Shown here one piece after another: positions 54,601-60,600 of a DNA stretch of 64,000 nt. The stretch is from Aristolochia californica. Lineage: Eukaryota > Streptophyta > Magnoliopsida > Piperales > Aristolochiaceae. The stretch is from positions 32,733,708 through 32,797,707 of the forward strand of contig JARWKL010000009.1 in NCBI GenBank assembly GCA_029961685.1, given 5' to 3'. Positions within the stretch are counted from its first letter, which is position 1; each line of letters begins with the position of its first letter. The notes under the pieces were generated by a model that was given only the letters and a program-made list of their open reading frames with translations, was not told where the DNA came from and searched no databases. Made by a program: the position numbers and the translations under genes.

Positions 54601-57600
54601 CTAGTTGGGAGAATACCTTCTAACTTCAACTAATCGTTTCAAGATGGATTTGAACCCAACTTTAACAGCTTACTACATTATCTGGGTACGTTATTGAGCC
54701 CTTGATTGGCTATATGACCACAATTTTATGTCGATATTTTAGAATAACTTATTAGATCGTGCATTTGATGCAGACCTACCTGATGTTATGTTCATATCTC
54801 ACATAATGACAGAGGCTTATGATAGCCAATATACCATATAATTTATGGTGTGTTACTTACTCCTATGTGAAGGGGAAGTGGGTCAAAGGTCCACATTGTA
54901 CAAGAGCCTAGATATATTCTATTGGGTACCTTTTTCTCTTCCTTCATGCATTGCTTGGAATTAGAATTGGATGAATGTTGATAGTAGGAGATAGTGTATG
55001 CTCGACAATATTTCAAAGACAAGTAAAATGGAAAATTTCAGGTGCAATTATGAGAGATACCAAAGGAATATAGATAATTAATCCATACAAACTTAGAGAT
55101 AGACAATTTCACCTGAGGAATGAAATAGTAACAGCTACTCCCATGCTCCAGTAATGACACTGTTGATTCACATTTGATACCTATGAACCCATAAGCTCTT
55201 ACCATAGGGGCATCAACACAAAGATATCTGCAAAAGGATCACTAAAAATAATATTACATTCCTCAAATGGTAAATATATTTCAACAATTTGAAACTATTT
55301 TCCATGATTGCCCTTTGGTATGACTGATGCACCCATTGAAGTTGATTTTGGGGCACAACAATATATTGAGCATGCTGAAGCTTGGGCCTTTAGGTCATTT
55401 TATATTGAAGGGTAGTGGTCATTCTAGCACTTTAAATCTTGTTGAAGAAGCATTAGTGGCATAACTTGTAAGTAGATAACTGACAACTTGTAATTATGAA
55501 GTATTTATAAGTTCTTTTGTCCTCAGTACCAGGTTTCTAACCCTCAACTATAAATAAGAAGGGGGAGGATATGCTCATACACAAGCTCCCGATCAAGCAT
55601 TCTAGTTTTTTCTCTCAAACTCATGCACTCCATACTCCTCTTATTCTCTTCAACTTCTCCTCTTCTTTTCTCTTCTCCTACTTCTATCCTACTCTAAAAC
55701 CTTTTAAAGCATGAAACCCTAGAATCTAACATGGTACTAGATCAGGGATTTTAGGATTTTATTATGCTGCTCTAAAGTTCAAAAAATGAAGCATGGAAAG
55801 AAGCGCCCCTTGAAGACTACAAGTAGCCACGGGAGAAAACAAGTGCTGGAAAAAAAATCCAGCAAGCAACCTCAATCAAGTCCAGGTTTTTTTGCCCTCT
55901 TTCTATTGTGTTTCTAGTTCACTAAAATCACAATTTGAAGTCCTTTTTCTGGTCTGTCAATACAAGTTTGCTTCAGCCATTAAAAATTCGTTTTTTTAGC
56001 ATATATGAGGGCTCAAAAGTATATTTTTGTATTGCGTGGGTATAGGCTTTCAAAATTTTTGTTTTTTGGCTGGCATAATTCTTTCCTACAAATTTCAAAA
56101 ATTCCATGTGTGTTAATGAGTTTAAACAGTTTGTATTTTGAATTTTTTATCTCCTCAAAATCCTTAAGACCCTAAATTAGGGTTTAGAGTTAATGGCTGC
56201 ATGAAAAGTGTTTAGATCCCTCTAAGGCACTCGATTTTTTCGTGGGAAGATACTACCTGAATTGAGGTTTAATCTACTCCAGTCATGGTATTTCATTCTA
56301 AGTCCCTGCATGTGTTTTGATTCATGCAAGTTGATATATGTGTGAGTGCTGGATTTGTTTTTTTTCCTAAAGTTGTTTGTTTCAGCCACTTATTGTTGTT
56401 TGTTTAAGAAAGTGGTTGATTCTCCTACATCAAAATTCAAGTTGTGACTAGTGTCTTATTCCCTTGAGCACTAGCACTATTTGTGTTCTATGTCTAGTTT
56501 ACAATGGCTAGAAATTCACAAAAGTCCTCCTATACTGAACTCAGCAAGCATGACTTTTAAGTATTCCCACTATTCTTCTAAAGGGCCAAAGTAGTTTTTC
56601 ATCATGGTCTCAATCAGTAAAAAGGTTTCTGATTACAAGAGACCTTGTTGGACACTTAGGTTAACCATCTCTCAATGATGATGATCCTTCATATCAAAAG
56701 TGGTTGAAGGAAGACACTTTAGTCATAAGTTGGTGGGTAAATAGCACGGATGAATCGGTAGCTAACAACTTCATTCATTTGGATACAACCAAGGAGATTT
56801 GGGAAATTTGTTCTAAACTTTATTCCACTCCTAACAGCCTCCAAAATATCTATGATATTTTCTAGGAGATGTGTATGACCTTATGAATACTTTGTTAGAT
56901 TCCGAGGCCTTTTACAATAGTGGAAAGTTGTTCAACCATATTCAAATGATATAGCAACTCAGGAGAAACAAAGAGAAGAGTCTGTCTCTGCCATTTGTTT
57001 TGCAAATTTAAAGTCTTAATTGAATGTTGCAAAATCTCAAGTACTCAGCTCTTCCGCTACACCCTCTTTTAATGATGTGTGTACTCCTTATGACAATAGA
57101 CCTATTGCTCTTCGCAAAGAACCTCGTTCAAGCGCTTATCACCCTTTGCACATTTTTTATCCACTCACCGGTTGTCTTCAAGTTGAGTTTTCTTTTTAGC
57201 GGCAGTATCATCTTCCATCATACCTTCTACTTCTGAAGAGGTCTCAAAAGACTCAAGGTGAAAAACTATCAAGGATGAAGAACTGCAAGCAATTTATAAA
57301 AGAACTTGTCCTCTCTTCCCCCCCCCCCCCCCCCCCCCTCTAAAAAGGCAGTCGGTTGCAAATGGGTTTCTACACGAAAATATAATCCTGATGGTACAGT
57401 GGTTAGATATAATGCAAGGCTAGTTACTAAAGGATATACATAGTCTTACGGTACAGACTATGATAAAACCTCATCTCCAGTGCCAAGTTGAATTCAGTAA
57501 AGGTTCTTATTCGTGATGGAGTTATTCGGTAAGGGTTCTCGCCAATGCCATTTGGCCATTTAAAACTTAATTTTGATGGTAGCGCCATTGGAAATCCTGG

Positions 57601-60600
57601 TCAAGCTAGAGTTTGAGGAGTTATTCATGATTCTTCTGGAGCTCATCTTATAAAATATTCAAGACTATTAAGAATTTCAGATTTTACTACTGCTGAGCTA
57701 TTTGCGTTTTTTCAAGGGCTTATTGTTTATTGTGATCATTATAATGTCCCTCTTGTTATTGAAGAAGATTCAAAAATAATCATTAACTGGTGTTTAAAAG
57801 TTGTTGAATCCCCTTGGAGACATTGAACATTTTATCATCAGATTATTAAAATTGTATCTTATTTTGATTATATTTGGTCTTATGTGCCAAGATCAGCTGA
57901 TGATGTGACTGATTATTTGGCTAAGCAAGGAGTCACCCTACAATCTCTTGTTGTTAGGGGAGTCCTCCTTCTAGTTTCTTTCTCTTTTTTTATTAATTAA
58001 TCATTTCATTCAAAAAAGGGGTTCTCATTTCTCTAGTAGCCAATTTTAAATGGTCTATCTATTAGTTGGATGTTAAAAAGTTTTTCTGAACGGTGATTTG
58101 CAAGAGGAGGTTTATATGATTCAACCACCTAGTTATGTGGTTGAAGGGAAAAAAAATATGCTGTCTAAAGAAGGCTATTTATCAAACAATCCCATCATGC
58201 CACAAATTTACTATAGTTGTTATCCGCCTTGGGTTCACAAGATGTGAAAACGATCACTCGGTCTTTACAAAAACAACTAAAAAAAGTACAATTCTTATGT
58301 CTGTTTATGTTGATGATATTATTATCACAGAAAGTGATACTGGAGGATTCCGCAAGTGAAGAAGATTTGATAAGAAGTTTCAAACCAAAAACCTAGAACT
58401 ACTTACATATTTCCTGGGTATAGAAATTTTTCAATCCAATTACGGAATAATTTTGTCTCAAAAGAAGTATGCCCTTGATCTATTAAAAGAAACTGGAATA
58501 GTTTGGCCGATACACATGTGGAACCCAATGTTAAGCTATGTGTTGAATCAGGTGATAATGTTGATGTTGGCAGAATCCAACAATTGGTAGGAAAACTGAT
58601 TTGTCACACAGTTACGAAACCAAACATCTCTTATTTTATAAATGTCATCAGACAATTTTTGCATCAACCTCAACATCTCATTGGGTGGCATTGGAGAGAA
58701 TTCTCCGGTATTTAAAGAAAAATCCAAGTCAAGGATTGTTATATAAATGTCATGGGCATATTGATATCGAACATTTTGCAAATGCAGATTGGGCTAGTTC
58801 TCCTATGATAGAAAATCGACTTCTAGTTATTGTACAACTATAGCGGAAATTTAGTCACATAGAAGTAAAAAAAAAAAAAGTGCTGTGGCGAGATCAGGTG
58901 TTGAGGAAGAATATAAGGTCATGGCACACGTAGTAAGTAAGTTGTTATGGTTTATATCATTAATGAAATAAGTTGGTTTCTAAATAACCAAGCCCATGCA
59001 ACTTCATTGCAATAATCAAGTAGTCATGCACATTACAGCCAACCCAATCTTCCATGAAAGAACAAAGAACATTGAAATAGATTATCATTTATTTAAAAAA
59101 AAATTACAAGCCAATCTCAAACCTATGCAATACGTCTCTTCCAAAAATCAACTAGTAGATACTTTTACAAAGGCTATTGCAGCAGGACCTCTCTCTGTCA
59201 CTTGCTCCAAGTTGGGAATATTTGATGTTTTTGCACCAGATTGAAGCGGAGTGTCGAAGAAGCATTAGTGGCATAACTTGTAATTAAGTAGACAAGTGGC
59301 ACAACTTGTAATTATGAAGTATTTTAAGTTCTTTTTTCCTCGTGTACTAAGGTTTCTAATCCTCAACTATAAATAAGAAGGGGAAGGATATATTCATACA
59401 CGAGCTCCCTATCAAGCATTCTAGCTTTTCCTCTCAAACTCTTGCACTCCATACTCCTCTCCTTCTCTTCCCTTCTCCTTCTGCTCTTCTACTTTAAACC
59501 TTTTAAAGCATGAAATCCAAGAATCTAACATATCACTTATATATGTTGTGTATATGTGCTGGTAGATAAAGGGACATTTTAGTTATCTTAATCTCTTATT
59601 TTATGTACTGATTCAGTAAAGGATGAACTTGTCCTCACAACACTTTGTTTGCTTTGCGTTAACAACGTGGATATGAAGGAAAGTCAAGCTCAACCCCTCT
59701 CTAAATCACACCAAATCACAAGCCTCTCTATTCTCTCTACTTCTTTTACGTTACTCAATTTTAATCCTATCTTACACAACTTTTGCAGAGTAAAGGAAGA
59801 TAAAATGAGAACCTAGTGAGAGAATTAAAGTTCCAAAACATAAATATGGAAAGTGAACAAAACTAGTAAGTAACTAATATCTTCAGAAAACAAATCTTAT
59901 TTAAAGTTATAGAATTATTTGAAAGTATAAATCCTAATTCTAGTATGCTTCTGCGTAAAGGATGAGGAGACTAAAAGCCCTCTCCATGACCTAGATCACA
60001 TCTGATTCTTTGTTTTCTTCTCAGTTATTTATCCAAGTTTATCTCACATGACATTGGAAATCCTCTCCAAGGACAGCAGTAATTCTATGGCAAGTTTTAG
60101 GTTGGTTCCTAATAGTTCTAAGTGCCAACTTAGTTTGAACTTTTTGTTTCTTTTTAACTCTTCCCATCCTTTCTTGTATGTTCTTAAGAGGCTACTCAAT
60201 GTAGGTGTATAGATTATTGAATATTAGAAGCCACAGTGAGTCGATTTCATTGCAACTAAAAGCTCAGAGATCACCATTTATTTGGACTAATTTTTAAGAA
60301 CAATGAGAAAAGTGATTTTAAGAACAAATAACATTCATCATACCAGGAAATTCACCACCACATTTTCTGGTTAAGAGCCAACAATTACAAGCAACTGTAA
60401 CAAAACCTCCAATGAAATCCAAAGAATTTAAACAGGTAAGAATTCATACAATCAGGTATGAAGAGTTAGGTCTTATTTAAGTTCCACATATGCCAGCTTT
60501 AAGTCTATTACATAAATTGATCAAATAACAGTATGAGGAGTGAACCATACATGCACTCTAACCAAACCATATTTCATAATGGCATGCCATATAAAAGAAC

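Larger units (their letters stand above)
55440..59530 (+). mobile_element. Copia-type LTR retrotransposon in intron 3, decayed, with an internal LINE insertion
   Basis: LTRs lie at 55440-55731 (TGTTGAAG to ATCTAACA) and 59252-59530 (TGTCGAAG to ATCTAACA). A primer site TGGTACTAGATC follows the 5' LTR and a purine stretch TTGAAGCGGAG precedes the 3' LTR. Between them are a gag piece near 56500-56870, the RT start [17 protein letters not shown] near 57345-57395, [11 protein letters not shown] near 58310, an RNase H part (58503-58843) and the C-terminal [20 protein letters not shown] at 58996-59244. Protease and integrase are missing and there are many stops. The element is antisense to PHYLLO. 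Confidence 0.9.
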
